Source of the DNA: UBA5314 sp035560815
GTDB taxonomy: Bacteria > Bacillota > Syntrophomonadia > Syntrophomonadales > Syntrophomonadaceae
Assembly: GCA_035560815.1 (NCBI GenBank)
Contig: DATMYR010000043.1
Location: forward strand, 1-48,224
Length of the DNA: 48,224 nt
Direction: 5' to 3'
Shown here: piece by piece, positions 25,745 to 34,522 of the stretch
Numbering within the stretch: the first letter of the stretch is position 1
How the letters are laid out: each line of letters opens with the position of its first letter
The notes under the pieces: generated by a model
Databases searched by the model: none
Told to the model about the DNA's origin: nothing
Seen by the model: the letters and a program-made list of their open reading frames with translations, nothing else
Program-made: the position numbers and the translations under genes

Positions 25745-26482
25745 TCATTCACCACTCATCCGGGACGTTCCGGTTTGCAATAGCTGGCTCATAAGCGATG
25801 AATGATCATTTGGCACTACCGGGTAGAAGGCAGCTTGACTATCGATAAAATGCCACCATTCATAGAAAATGCTGCGGAAACCGTGCCGGGTCATTACATC
25901 CTTCAGGAAAACGGCATTATGGGCTGCTTCCTGACTAACATCGCTATAATCACGATCAGCTCTGGAAGTGAACTCGTCAAATCCACTGGGCATAAGGACC
26001 TCCTTCCCATTCCCATCTACAATGGTAAGATCCAGCGCTACCCCTCGAGAATGATAGGAAAAACTCTGATAGGGATTGATCACGAAACGGGGATCAGGCA
26101 TTTTCTCCCATAGTTTAAATTGGGCTTGGGATGGCCGGTAGGCATCCCATATTTTTAAATGATAGCCCTGTCCTTCCATTTCTTCTTCGGCTTCTTTCAG
26201 CTTTTGTGCTGTTCCCCGCCGCAGCATAGCCAAATTATCATTATAAATGGGCTGCCCTGTAAAATTATCTTTTCCTGCATAACGAAGGTCAATAATCAGG
26301 CCAGGCACAAATTGATCAAGAGTCACCATGTCCAGATTGCTTGCCGGTTGGCCGCCGGGGCGGGACACCTGCTCGTGACCAGATCGAATTACCACGGCCT
26401 CAAAAACTACCGCCCCCAGTATCAGAAAGAGAACCAAAGAAATCCTGTACCTGATGGTGCGATTTATATCCACATCCTTCAC
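25745..26482 (-). CDS. VanX-type D-Ala-D-Ala dipeptidase
   Basis: About 245 residues with an N-terminal transmembrane anchor or uncleaved signal (ISLVLFLILGAVVFEAVV). The catalytic domain has the zinc motif SYHSRGVALDL (His, Asp) and the C-terminal EWWHF (catalytic Glu, zinc His), plus the IWDAYRPSQAQ motif. The family hydrolyses D-alanyl-D-alanine; an exported form fits peptidoglycan turnover or nutrient scavenging rather than vancomycin resistance, for which VanH/VanA neighbours are absent. GTG at 26482 has GGGGAT 7 nt upstream; GTG at 26473 is a close alternative, and an ATG at 26539 has no site. Single gene. Confidence 0.88.
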   Translation of the reverse strand: MKDVDINRTIRYRISLVLFLILGAVVFEAVVIRSGHEQVSRPGGQPASNLDMVTLDQFVPGLIIDLRYAGKDNFTGQPIYNDNLAMLRRGTAQKLKEAEEEMEGQGYHLKIWDAYRPSQAQFKLWEKMPDPRFVINPYQSFSYHSRGVALDLTIVDGNGKEVLMPSGFDEFTSRADRDYSDVSQEAAHNAVFLKDVMTRHGFRSIFYEWWHFIDSQAAFYPVVPNDHSSLMSQLLQTGTSRMSGE

Positions 26483-26578
26483 CCCCTTATATCCCCTTTT
26501 TTCTACTTTGCACCGGATCAGGATATAATAACCCTGCAAAACTGTGATAGAATTGTTGATCTGCAGTTGATTTTCTCC

Positions 26579-26606
26579 AAAAAAAAATCCGGGGCCAGGG
26601 CCCCGG
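26579..26606 (-). terminator. Intrinsic terminator of the acd-etfBA operon
   Basis: GC-rich arms CCGGGGC and GCCCCGG (26589-26606) followed on the minus strand by ATTTTTTTTTGG. It begins 13 nt past the etfA stop. A textbook terminator. Confidence 0.92.
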
Positions 26607-26619
26607 TTCTTCCGTCCTA

Positions 26620-27573
26620 TTATGCTTTTACCTGTTTGATTTCCTCAATCAGACCAGGCAGAACCTGGTACAGGTCTCCAACGATACCGTAATCGGCGGC
26701 GGCAAAGATGGGAGCATTCTCATCTTTATTAACGATACAGATAATTCGTGTGTCGCGTATGCCAGTCAAGTGCTGGATCTGACCCGATACGCCCAGACCT
26801 ATATACAGGTCTGCCTTAATGGTTTTTCCTGATAGTCCGATGCAGGTGTCTTCAGGCATCCAATGCATTTCTTCCGAAATTGGACGCGTACACCCAACCT
26901 CTCCCCCTATTAGCCCGGCTAGTTCACGGGCTTTCTCTAAGTCTTCCGGTTTCTCCATTCCCCGGCCCACACAGACTACCACCCGAGCCTTAGTAATATC
27001 TCGGGTCTGGTGTTCCCGAGCCTTTTTCTCCAGCACCGTGACTGGTGAAAAAGGCGAAACATTCAGTTGGGTAATCCGGCCATCCCTCCCCGTCAGGCAT
27101 GGGGCCGGTTCAAAAGTGCGCGGGGGAATGGTGGCCATCTGCGGGCGTCCTAGACAGCACACCTTTTGAACCCCGGTTCCTCCATATACAAGACGCTCGA
27201 TGACCAGGCTCTTCCTGCCTGCATCCCAGCAAAGGGTCTGGCACTCACTGCCCAATCCCGCATCCAATCGGCTGGCGATACGGGCAGCCAGTTCCTTTCC
27301 CTTGAGCGTGGAAGCGATTAGGAAAACCTCAGGTTGATCAATCTGCGCCCTTTCTACAATTGCAGGAATATAAGCCTCCAAGGCCTGCCCAGCAGTTAGC
27401 GGGGGCAGTAATATTACCTCGTCGACTCCATGGGCAATTAGATCATCGGCTGTTTCCGGCTGCCACGAGATGGCGGCCAGATCTGTTCCTATTTCTCCAG
27501 CCAGTTGAAGCCCTATCGTTAATAATTCAATGCTTTGTTCCAAATTTTCTGCCAGTATCCAAACTCCAGCCAT
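26620..27573 (-). CDS. etfA: Electron transfer flavoprotein alpha subunit
   Basis: A 317-residue subunit. The C-terminal half has the FAD-binding motif around VGRGMEKPEDLEKARELAGLIG, CTRPISEEMHW, IGLSGKTIKADLYIGLGVSGQIQH and the ending ADYGIVGDLYQVLPGLIEEIK. With EtfB it accepts electrons from acyl-CoA dehydrogenases. No N-terminal ferredoxin domain is present, so this is not the two-cluster variant; whether the pair bifurcates electrons cannot be decided by eye. It follows etfB after 12 nt, with TAGGAGGGG upstream, and is closed by a terminator. Last gene of the acd-etfB-etfA unit. Confidence 0.95.
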   Translation of the reverse strand: MAGVWILAENLEQSIELLTIGLQLAGEIGTDLAAISWQPETADDLIAHGVDEVILLPPLTAGQALEAYIPAIVERAQIDQPEVFLIASTLKGKELAARIASRLDAGLGSECQTLCWDAGRKSLVIERLVYGGTGVQKVCCLGRPQMATIPPRTFEPAPCLTGRDGRITQLNVSPFSPVTVLEKKAREHQTRDITKARVVVCVGRGMEKPEDLEKARELAGLIGGEVGCTRPISEEMHWMPEDTCIGLSGKTIKADLYIGLGVSGQIQHLTGIRDTRIICIVNKDENAPIFAAADYGIVGDLYQVLPGLIEEIKQVKA

Positions 27574-27585
27574 CTTCTTCCCCTC

Positions 27586-28344
27586 CTAAATAGCTCCTTC
27601 TTTTAATAGAGCTTCTACCAGGGCTTTGATCCCCGCCTGGTCGCCGCTGAACTTGCGACCACTGCGTTCCAAACTGGCAGCCCGGGTTTCGATGGTTTCC
27701 AGGCGGGCCGAAACAGCGTTAAGCTCGGAACCAGCTATCTCAATTACCGGCTTTTTCGATGCACCAAGGGTGTCTTTCAAGCCGGGAATCCTCGGAATAT
27801 TGATATCAGGTGATACGGTAATTAAGACCGGCATAGGTGCTTGCACCACTTCCAGCCCATCGTCCACTTTGCGTTCCACCAGCACCTGATTATCCTGCAC
27901 CTGGATCTTGCTGGCGTAACAGATGCAAGGAATATCCAGTTTTTCAGCCAGGCGTGGTCCCACCTGCTGTGCGTAGAGATCACTGGATCCTTCCCCGCAG
28001 AGAATGATGTCAAAAGGAATTCTGTCGTGTATGGCCTCCGCCATCAAAGACGCTGTTTGACTGGGTTCCAGATCGGAAAAAGAGGTATCATTTACAAAGT
28101 AGGCTTTTTCGGGCCCGCGTGACAGTGCATCTTTGAGCCCTTTGGTGTCTTCCGGCTTGCCTACTGTAATGACTGCCACACTGCCACCGAACTTCTCCTG
28201 GAGCAGTACGCCTTCTTCAATGGCATTTTTATCGTAATCACTGATCTTGTAATCCACAAAATTCATGTCCAGTTTGAGGGAAGGGCCGGTCTTGATATAG
28301 GCTTCATCAATGACCCATTTGAAGCAGCTTAAGATATTAGGCAC
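27586..28344 (-). CDS. etfB: Electron transfer flavoprotein beta subunit
   Basis: A 252-residue cytoplasmic subunit. It shows the beta-subunit landmarks: DKNAIEEGVLLQEKFGG, TVGKPEDTKGLKDALSRGPEKAYFV, ILCGEGSSDLYAQQVGPRLAEKL, and the ERKVDDGLEVVQAPMPVLITVS loop. It partners EtfA in transferring electrons from acyl-CoA dehydrogenase. The GTG start has GAGGGGGAT 5 nt upstream. It lies between acd (59 nt upstream) and etfA (12 nt downstream), so the three should be one transcript from the promoter at 29610-29638. Confidence 0.95.
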   Translation of the reverse strand: MPNILSCFKWVIDEAYIKTGPSLKLDMNFVDYKISDYDKNAIEEGVLLQEKFGGSVAVITVGKPEDTKGLKDALSRGPEKAYFVNDTSFSDLEPSQTASLMAEAIHDRIPFDIILCGEGSSDLYAQQVGPRLAEKLDIPCICYASKIQVQDNQVLVERKVDDGLEVVQAPMPVLITVSPDINIPRIPGLKDTLGASKKPVIEIAGSELNAVSARLETIETRAASLERSGRKFSGDQAGIKALVEALLKEGAI

Positions 28345-28403
28345 ACAACATCCCCCTCAATGATTGTTTGATCTGCCCGGTCTTGACCTGCAAAATACTT
28401 GGG

Positions 28404-29552
28404 CTAGCGCAGTACGTTGCCGGCGATAACCATACGCTGAGCTTCTGATGTTCCCTCATAGATCTCGGTTATCTTGGCATCCCGCAGTAAACGCTCGACT
28501 TTAAATCCCTTACAGTAGCCGTAGCCTCCGTGAATCTGGACTGCTTTGGAAGCGTGTCTGTTGCACATCTCGGCACACCATAATTTGGCCATAGCAGCTT
28601 CTTTGGCGAACGGCAGACCCTGGTCTTTCAGCCATGCAGCATACATGTACATAAAGCGACCTGCCTGCACCTCGGTTGCCATATCAGCAATCATCCATTG
28701 GATGGCCTGGTTCTTGCTGATGGGTTTGCCGAATTGAACTCTCTGTTTGGCATAGCTGATGGATTCATCCAAGGCAGCCTGAGCAATACCCACTGCTTGA
28801 GCAGCGATGCCGATGCGGCCGTGGTCAAAACTCCCCATGGCAATCTTCAGTCCTATCCCTTCCTGCCCGAGGAGGTTTTCCTTGGGAATCCGGCAGTCCT
28901 TGAGAATGATTTCGGATGTTTGCGAGGCGCGAATGCCCATCTTCTTAAAATGCTCGCCAACTCTTAAACCCGGAGTGCCCTTGGGAATGATAAAAGCACT
29001 CAAGCCTTTCGAAGCGCCTGCCGCTTTATCAGTCAAAGCAAACACCACATAGGTGTCAGCATTCGGTCCATTGGAGGTGAAGGTCTTGGTGCCGTTGAGG
29101 ATATAGGCGTCACCATCTTTATCGGCTGTCGTTGTAGCTGCCCCCACATCGGTGCCTGCCCCCGGTTCGGTAAAAGCAAAAGCACCCAGGGCTCCACCGT
29201 TACACAGGGGCGCCCCATATTTCTTTTTTTGCTCTTCATTGCCATAATAGAAAATGGGTCCAGCAGCCAGGCCAGTATGCACTGACATAGTAAATCCGGT
29301 AGCCGCACAAGACTTGGATAGTTCTTCCACAGCGATTGCATAGGTCACATAATCGGTCCCTGCACCACCATATTCACTGGGATATGGCATTCCCATCCAA
29401 CCCATGGCGCTTAGTCGTTTAATCACTTCTTCCGGATAACGACTGTTCTCATCGATTTCAGCAGCAATAGGATCCACATAGGTCTTGGCAAACTCCCGCA
29501 TGTTTTGGCGGACCAGTTCTTGCTCTTCCGTCAACTTGAAATCCATTGACAT
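28404..29552 (-). CDS. Acyl-CoA dehydrogenase, short-chain type
   Basis: About 382 residues of the standard acyl-CoA dehydrogenase fold. The N-terminal helical domain runs FKLTEEQELVRQNMREFA; the FAD/substrate strand region has AFTEPGAGTDVG and TKTFTSNGPNADTYVVFA; the C-terminal domain has HGGYGYCKGFKVERLLRDAK and the catalytic Glu in IYEGTSEAQRMVIA. It oxidises acyl-CoA to 2-enoyl-CoA and passes electrons to Etf. The IYEGTSE position is typical of short-chain/butyryl enzymes. ATG 29552 is chosen (AAAGGAGG 4 nt upstream); ATG 29546 is an alternative with 10-nt spacing. First gene of an operon with etfB-etfA. Confidence 0.94.
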   Translation of the reverse strand: MSMDFKLTEEQELVRQNMREFAKTYVDPIAAEIDENSRYPEEVIKRLSAMGWMGMPYPSEYGGAGTDYVTYAIAVEELSKSCAATGFTMSVHTGLAAGPIFYYGNEEQKKKYGAPLCNGGALGAFAFTEPGAGTDVGAATTTADKDGDAYILNGTKTFTSNGPNADTYVVFALTDKAAGASKGLSAFIIPKGTPGLRVGEHFKKMGIRASQTSEIILKDCRIPKENLLGQEGIGLKIAMGSFDHGRIGIAAQAVGIAQAALDESISYAKQRVQFGKPISKNQAIQWMIADMATEVQAGRFMYMYAAWLKDQGLPFAKEAAMAKLWCAEMCNRHASKAVQIHGGYGYCKGFKVERLLRDAKITEIYEGTSEAQRMVIAGNVLR

Positions 29553-29609
29553 TTCCCCTCCTTTTACCGCTTTCTTAATTAACACGATGACCGGGTTCTC
29601 TTAATTAAA

Positions 29610-29638
29610 TTCTAACGGGTTAAAAATTACTCTGTCAA
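29610..29638 (-). promoter_or_regulatory. Sigma-70 promoter of acd-etfBA with repeated flanking motif
   Basis: On the minus strand TTGACA (29633-29638) and TTAGAA (29610-29615) are separated by exactly 17 nt. Overlapping and following the -10 is a twofold direct repeat, AACCCG then 8-10 nt then TAATTAAG, which may be an operator. The MarR-type gene upstream is a possible regulator (inference). Confidence 0.65.
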
Positions 29639-29868
29639 CCATTAATTTGTGTACCAATCATTTTCCTGTCCCCCCCACCAATCCAAGGGTTTCATGATTA
29701 ATACTATGCAAAAAGCAGGCCAACAGGAATAAAAACATCGGTTCGCTGACGAGGAAACATTTTCTATGTGCCGGTTAATGAAAGTAATAAATATAGACGT
29801 GTATGGTATAGATGGCATATGTTAGGCACTTGTATGGCATGTATTTACAGAATCAAATTCGTTAAGAG

Positions 29869-30285
29869 CTAATTCCCAAAATTTAATTTTAACAAGAGAG
29901 TGCGCAAGGATTCACCTTCCGGATGAGCCAGGTTAGCCAGGGCCTCCTGATTGGCATCATGGATGACCTGAGTTAAGGGTGCTTCCAAAGCGCGGCCGGA
30001 ATCGGTAAGGGTGACACGAATAGCCCGACGGTCTTTGGTGTCCACTTGTTTTTGAATAAAGCCTTTTGATTCGACTCGGTCCAAAATACCGGTCATGGTT
30101 GATCCGTCAAGATAGAGCATATCAGCCAGCTGTTTGGCGGTCTTTCCATCCCCATCCCAAAGGCATTTGAGCACTGCGTATTGACCGGGGGTTACGCCAA
30201 AAGGAGCCAGCCGGGCTTTAAACATCTGTTGAACTGACTGCTGGGTTTTTGTCAGGACAAAATTAATGCACTGATCCAGTTCCAT
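29869..30285 (-). CDS. MarR-family transcriptional regulator
   Basis: A 138-residue winged-helix repressor. The DNA-binding core is visible as VTPGQYAVLKCLWDGDGKTAKQLADML, recognition helix LDGSTMTGILDRVESKGFI, and wing KQVDTKDRRAIRVTLTDSG, flanked by dimerisation helices. MarR proteins usually bind short palindromes and respond to small acidic or aromatic ligands, including acyl-CoA or phenolic compounds. It lies 283 nt upstream of the acd promoter in the same orientation, so may regulate acd-etfBA, its own gene, or both. The start has GGAAGGGG upstream. Ligand unknown. Confidence 0.92.
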   Translation of the reverse strand: MELDQCINFVLTKTQQSVQQMFKARLAPFGVTPGQYAVLKCLWDGDGKTAKQLADMLYLDGSTMTGILDRVESKGFIQKQVDTKDRRAIRVTLTDSGRALEAPLTQVIHDANQEALANLAHPEGESLRTLLLKLNFGN

Positions 30286-30601
30286 GGTTTGCGCCCCTTC
30301 CTGCCCTCCCCCCTGAGAGAGCTTATCACGATTTATATTGTATCAGTTCGTCCGATAGGGAGCAAATGGAGGGGGCCAAGGATCAACCACCTCCCCCAAG
30401 AGATTTCTGCAACTATCTGGAATTCTCAATAATTTTCTATACATAGATAAGGAATTGGATGAGTATTGACATTGGCGATAGGAGAATTTCGTTTTAAAAT
30501 AGTATTAGTTATTTGTCCGAACGTTCTGAATAGTAGATCTTTCTCAATTCTATAGGCATCATCTCCAATCAGAGATAATTGCATTTAGGAGGTTGAGGAA
30601 C

Positions 30602-31042
30602 TTGATTCCCACTCGTTGCAGCATATGTGAAGTATACGGATATTGCACCACTACCGATAACGAATGCCAGGCCTACCATGAGGGGTTCGCCTGGAAAGAT
30701 CAAGAAGCTTCGAACCAATGCACCGAATGTGGCAATTCCAGCTATTGTACAACTTCGGACCAAGAGTGCGAGGGTTATCATGGTGCACTTTGTGGCGAAA
30801 GTGATCGGGTTATTGCAGAAGGCACCAGAAATATGCCAGCGAATCAGGGTTTGGTAAACTGGATTTCCGGTCCTATTGTCAGCATCGAGAAGGGTGATTG
30901 TATGGTCCTGGTTACCATTCAACTTGGGAACCAACTTATGACATCCATGCTTTCGCAGGAAAAATTCGAAGAACTGGGCCATGAAAAGGGCGATATGATT
31001 ACATTGGCCGTCAAAGCTTATAACGCTAAAATTTTAAGGTAA
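30602..31042 (+). CDS. Double Cys-repeat protein with C-terminal Mop/TOBE domain
   Basis: A 146-residue protein of unusual layout. The N-terminal part has two copies of the same ligand pattern, C-x2-C-x5-C-x6-C-x3-H (CSICEVYGYC and CTECGNSSYC, each followed by x6-C-x3-H), suggesting two zinc or Fe-S sites. Residues about 85-146 look like a Mop/TOBE molybdate-binding domain (SGPIVSIEKGDCMVLVTIQL, then SQEKFEELGHEKGD, AVKAYNAKIL). The start is TTG at 30602 with AGGAGG 9 nt upstream; a TTG three codons earlier abuts that site. It may bind, store or sense molybdate/tungstate in the cytoplasm. Single gene, closed by a strong terminator. No known full-length family recognised. Confidence 0.75.
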   Translation: MIPTRCSICEVYGYCTTTDNECQAYHEGFAWKDQEASNQCTECGNSSYCTTSDQECEGYHGALCGESDRVIAEGTRNMPANQGLVNWISGPIVSIEKGDCMVLVTIQLGNQLMTSMLSQEKFEELGHEKGDMITLAVKAYNAKILR

Positions 31043-31119
31043 AGAACAAATAATCATTTTGTTCAATTGTCTCTGTATTCCTTATTAGACCTAGAATGAG
31101 AGAACGTTAAGGACAACGA

Positions 31120-31153
31120 AAAGAGGACATTGGTTCAAGCCAATGTCCTCTTT
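31120..31153. terminator. Strong bidirectional terminator
   Basis: Fourteen-bp perfect arms (AAAGAGGACATTGG at 31120-31133, CCAATGTCCTCTTT at 31140-31153) with a 6-base loop. It lies between the convergent genes ending at 31042 (plus) and 31206 (minus), with T-rich continuation on the plus strand (CTTTGTTATT). Confidence 0.85.
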
Positions 31154-31205
31154 GTTATTAGGCAGAACCTGGGGATGGCCTCAGGTCTACTCAATCACGG
31201 CCGTC

Positions 31206-31676
31206 CTATTTCCTTCCGGTCTTAGGCTTTCGGTTTGAATTCCGTTCCTTATTCCTGCGCTCTTTGTCTTTGGCCCTGACTTTCACCTTCTTCTCCAGGA
31301 TCAGCTCGGGCTTGGCTTTAACCCAGACCTGATTGGTGCCTAGCATCCAGACGTGCTGGCCAAACTCAACGATCAACACCAGTAAACCAGTTAAAAGCGC
31401 TCCGGTGAATGTAATATTTGACCCCTTGAACACCCAGTGGGAAATATAGACAAGAGTTGTGGCTGCAACGAAGTCGATTCCAGATGTAAAATACAAATTT
31501 TTCTTATCCAGGTACAAGACCTCAATTACAATAGCTGCCACGGCCATCAGAAGTCCCAAACTCAGGGTATAATACGCAATTGGAATCTGAACCTGGTTCT
31601 TGAACAAAATCTGGGCTAGAAAAAACATGGAGGGAACAAGTATCACTTTTAACCATACCTTCAGCTGTGGCTTCAT
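31206..31676 (-). CDS. Four-helix membrane protein, possibly DUF2512-like
   Basis: A 156-residue protein with four hydrophobic segments at about 8-25, 33-54, 65-85 and 92-112, followed by a strongly basic tail of about 40 residues (KVKVRAKDKERRNKERN) likely on the cytoplasmic side. Layout and the central ...TSGIDFVAATTLVYISHWVF... segment recall the YndM/DUF2512 family, but I am not certain. Function unknown. The start has AAAGGAGAGG just upstream. Single-gene unit between the Mop-domain protein (convergent) and the CoA-disulfide reductase. Confidence 0.72.
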   Translation of the reverse strand: MKPQLKVWLKVILVPSMFFLAQILFKNQVQIPIAYYTLSLGLLMAVAAIVIEVLYLDKKNLYFTSGIDFVAATTLVYISHWVFKGSNITFTGALLTGLLVLIVEFGQHVWMLGTNQVWVKAKPELILEKKVKVRAKDKERRNKERNSNRKPKTGRK

Positions 31677-31810
31677 CTCACCTCTCCTTTCCCTTTGCCT
31701 TTTGTTATTGTAACCTGAAATACCGGAAGGGGGAACCTGGCAAAATCGTCCTGTTTGCTCGACCCGAGCCTAAAATAAATTGAAGCCTCGGCGGGAGCTA
31801 CGCCCCTTTT

Positions 31811-31858
31811 TCACAAAAAATCAAAGAGGAGCGGATGGTACCCATACCAACCCGCTCC
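31811..31858 (-). terminator. Terminator of the CoA-disulfide reductase gene
   Basis: Arms GGAGCGG (31828-31834) and CCGCTCC (31852-31858) with further pairing in the loop (GGTA-CCC-ATACC). On the minus strand followed by TCTTTGATTTTTTG. It starts 20 nt past the stop. Confidence 0.8.
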
Positions 31859-31877
31859 CACAGAAGGAAAAGAAAAG

Positions 31878-33527
31878 TTACTTCAACATCTGATACAATT
31901 TATACCCTCCGCTAATGTTTTTCACTTTAAATCCCTCTTGACACAGAATACGATTGGCGATGTAACTGCGCAGACCAACCTGACAATAGGCCAGGATTTC
32001 CCGGTCATTTGGAATTTCTGCCAAACGAGATCGAATCTCGTCAACAGGTATATTATACGCACCCTCAACTGCTCCAGATTCAACCTCCTTGGGAGTACGC
32101 ACATCGATCAAAAAGGCTCCAGCAGCAATGCGTTCTGGCACTTCATCCCAATAGACCACCTCTATATCGTGTTGAATTATATTGGCAGCCACATAAGCCG
32201 TCATGTTTACCGGATCTTTGGCCGAAGAGAACGGCGGAGCATAGGCTAACTCCAGCTCCTGTAGATCAAAGACCGTCATTCCGGCCCGAATGGCAGTAGC
32301 CAGCACATCAATCCTCTTATCGACTCCTTCATAACCGACAATCTGAGCACCCAGAACCTTGCCTTCCTCTGGCGTGAAAAGAAGCTTGATTGACATCTGC
32401 GAACCTCCCGGGTAATAGGTGGCATGCGGTGCAGGATGAGTATGACAGGCCAAATATGGCATCCCTAATTTACGTAGCTGCTTTTCATTGGTGCCTGTCA
32501 CTGCTACGGCCATGTCCATGAGCTTGATTATGGCGGTCCCCTGGGTACCAAGATATCTGATAGGACGACCCGCAATACTGTCGGCTACCAGCCTCCCCTG
32601 TTTATTGGCTGGTCCAGCCAAAGGAATCAAAGCATCCATCCCGGTTACAAAGTCTTTAACCTGTATGGCATCGCCGACTGCGTAAATATACGGATCAGAA
32701 GTACGCAGGGTTTCATCCACTAGAATTCCTCCGGTAGTCCCAATGGCCAACCCCGCTTCTCTTGCCAGCCATGCTTCGGGTTTTACTCCGATGCCCAGCA
32801 CCACCATGTCGGCCGGCAGTACCCTACCGCTTCTCAATACCACACTCTCCACCTGAGAAGATCCTTCCAGATGGACAGCACTATCATCAAATAGTAGTTC
32901 TATCCCTTGATCGCGAAGGTAGTGATGGACTATGCCCGCCATCTCAGGATCTAGCGCCCCCATCACCTGTGATGCCGCATCAACCACAGTGATCTTTACA
33001 CCGGATTGATGAAGAACTTCGGCCATCTCCAAACCTATAAAGCCTCCACCTATAATCACAGCCGTGGCAGGTTTTTGGGTCTCAACATACTGCCTGATCA
33101 AATCACTGTCCGGAACATTTCGCACTGTAAAAACGTTAAGTAAATCAATACCACTGATTTCAGGAATAATCGGGTTTGCTCCCGGAGAAAGCACCAGGTA
33201 GTCATAACTCTCCCGGTAAGTCTCGGTTTTTAATACATCATGGATTTCCACTTCTTTTTCTAACGGCAAGATGCGAATTACTTCACTATGAGTCCGAACA
33301 TCGATGTTAAACCGCCTATTCATAGCCTGAGGTGTCTGCACTAAAAGGCTTTTTCTATTGCGAATGACTCCCCCTACATAATAAGGCAATCCACAGTTGG
33401 CAAAAGATATAAATTCACCTCGTTCGAACATTATGATTTCCGCGTTTTCATCAAGCCTCCGCAGTCGAGCAGCCGCACTAGCCCCCCCGGCAACGCCTCC
33501 CACAATTAGAACTCTTTTCTCCATCAT
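31878..33527 (-). CDS. CoA-disulfide reductase/NADH oxidase with rhodanese domain
   Basis: A 549-residue flavoprotein. FAD motif G-G-V-A-G-G-A-S is at about 10-17; the single redox Cys45 is in SFANCGLPYYVGG, as in CoA-disulfide reductases; an NAD(P)H site is in VIIGGGFIGLEMAE; a second FAD motif is in IYAVGDAIQV. The C-terminal 110 residues form a rhodanese domain with catalytic Cys515 (ILAYCQVGLRS). This two-domain form (CoADR-RHD) reduces CoA disulfide, per- or polysulfides with NAD(P)H. The start has GGGGGAGG upstream. It sits between energy-metabolism units and may protect the CoA pool. It closes with a terminator. Confidence 0.93.
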   Translation of the reverse strand: MMEKRVLIVGGVAGGASAAARLRRLDENAEIIMFERGEFISFANCGLPYYVGGVIRNRKSLLVQTPQAMNRRFNIDVRTHSEVIRILPLEKEVEIHDVLKTETYRESYDYLVLSPGANPIIPEISGIDLLNVFTVRNVPDSDLIRQYVETQKPATAVIIGGGFIGLEMAEVLHQSGVKITVVDAASQVMGALDPEMAGIVHHYLRDQGIELLFDDSAVHLEGSSQVESVVLRSGRVLPADMVVLGIGVKPEAWLAREAGLAIGTTGGILVDETLRTSDPYIYAVGDAIQVKDFVTGMDALIPLAGPANKQGRLVADSIAGRPIRYLGTQGTAIIKLMDMAVAVTGTNEKQLRKLGMPYLACHTHPAPHATYYPGGSQMSIKLLFTPEEGKVLGAQIVGYEGVDKRIDVLATAIRAGMTVFDLQELELAYAPPFSSAKDPVNMTAYVAANIIQHDIEVVYWDEVPERIAAGAFLIDVRTPKEVESGAVEGAYNIPVDEIRSRLAEIPNDREILAYCQVGLRSYIANRILCQEGFKVKNISGGYKLYQMLK

Positions 33528-33699
33528 GTTTACCTCCCCCTCATATATCAGTGTTCGTTCTTATGTTTTATCAACTCCAAAATATTGCCCGCTGCCGTTC
33601 CTTGTATACTGGAGTATTCGATGTAATCCATCCCCATTCACGTTTCATTCATTTCTATAAGGTTTGAATTGTTACAATCTATATTCGCTTCCTAATATA

Positions 33700-33756
33700 T
33701 AAAACTAGGGCGAGAGCTGCCACTACGTCATTGCCATATCTAGCCACTCCCGCCCT
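33700..33756 (-). terminator. Terminator of the CoA-transferase/MFS operon
   Basis: Ten-bp arms with one G-U pair: on the plus strand AGGGCGAGAG (33707-33716) and CTCCCGCCCT (33747-33756). On the minus strand the hairpin is followed by AGTTTTATA. It lies 15 nt after the stop at 33772. Confidence 0.6.
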
Positions 33757-33771
33757 GACAAGGGGGGCTGT

Positions 33772-34521
33772 TTACTTAAATTCGAAGCCTAAAATGTTGT
33801 TTACATCAACACGTCTGATCGCAACCAGCTCTAATTCACTAGGTGGATCCATTACCTGTACTTCTGTCTCATCGATCTCCCAACCGGTATTGGCTTTGAC
33901 CTCTTCCAGCGTAGTATATGGGAAAATCGCATCGAGCTTCAGGTACTTTTCCCCCTTCGGTTTTCTAAAGATACAGAGAGGTGTGATGACTGTAAACGGC
34001 TTATCAAGGGCCGGCTTGGTGGTGGCGAAATCCACATGTCCGACAAAGGTCTTGGCATCGTGGACCGTTTTCCAGATGATGGTCCGTGGAGTCACCGGTG
34101 TTAACGTAGCACTACCTGCTCCACCGGGTCCCCTCAGTTTCGGGTGCTCATAATCCCCACCCAGATAGGACATGGCGATTCTACCTTCTTTGTCCATCTG
34201 CAGGCAGGACAGGAAAGCAATATCTCCTTTCCCAGAACAAAACAGATCAAATATTTCATCCAACCCGAAAGTAGCAACCGATCCAGCATAGGTGTTGAAA
34301 GTCAGGGTCGAGGCTACAGTAGGAGGTGATGCCCAATCATGATCAACTCCATCACTAAGTGTCACATAGGTGAACTCTTTCCCCAGGGCTTTGGCGGCTT
34401 TCATCGCTACCATAGGGGTAGACGAAGCCAGGCCATGGAATACGATGTCGCCGTCTCTGATCTCGCGTATGATGGCTGCTGCCATCATTTCCGGTTTGCC
34501 ATAATCTTTGCCGTATTCCAT
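33772..34521 (-). CDS. CoA-transferase-family subunit B, with Asp at the usual Glu position
   Basis: A 249-residue protein of the class I CoA-transferase family, GctB-like. Compared with the B subunit at 36861-37655, its YVTLSDGVDHD aligns with MIAFTEGGVYG, so the glutamate that carries CoA in classical enzymes is replaced by Asp. The glycine-rich GPGGAGSATLTP oxyanion region is kept. IpdB-type proteins, ring-cleaving hydrolases rather than CoA transferases, also have an altered residue here and a similar length, as I recall. It is the last gene of a pair; its ATG is 1 nt past the stop of subunit A, which has an in-frame TGA. GGGAGGG upstream. It may be a hydrolase or thioesterase-like variant (inference). 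Confidence 0.82.
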   Translation of the reverse strand: MEYGKDYGKPEMMAAAIIREIRDGDIVFHGLASSTPMVAMKAAKALGKEFTYVTLSDGVDHDWASPPTVASTLTFNTYAGSVATFGLDEIFDLFCSGKGDIAFLSCLQMDKEGRIAMSYLGGDYEHPKLRGPGGAGSATLTPVTPRTIIWKTVHDAKTFVGHVDFATTKPALDKPFTVITPLCIFRKPKGEKYLKLDAIFPYTTLEEVKANTGWEIDETEVQVMDPPSELELVAIRRVDVNNILGFEFK

Positions 34522-34522
34522 C

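Noticed and set aside
30286..30601. TTGACA-like promoter before the Mop-domain gene
   Set aside because: A TTGACA near 30465 has no acceptable -10 at 16-18 nt; spacing to the nearest AT-rich hexamer is over 20 nt.
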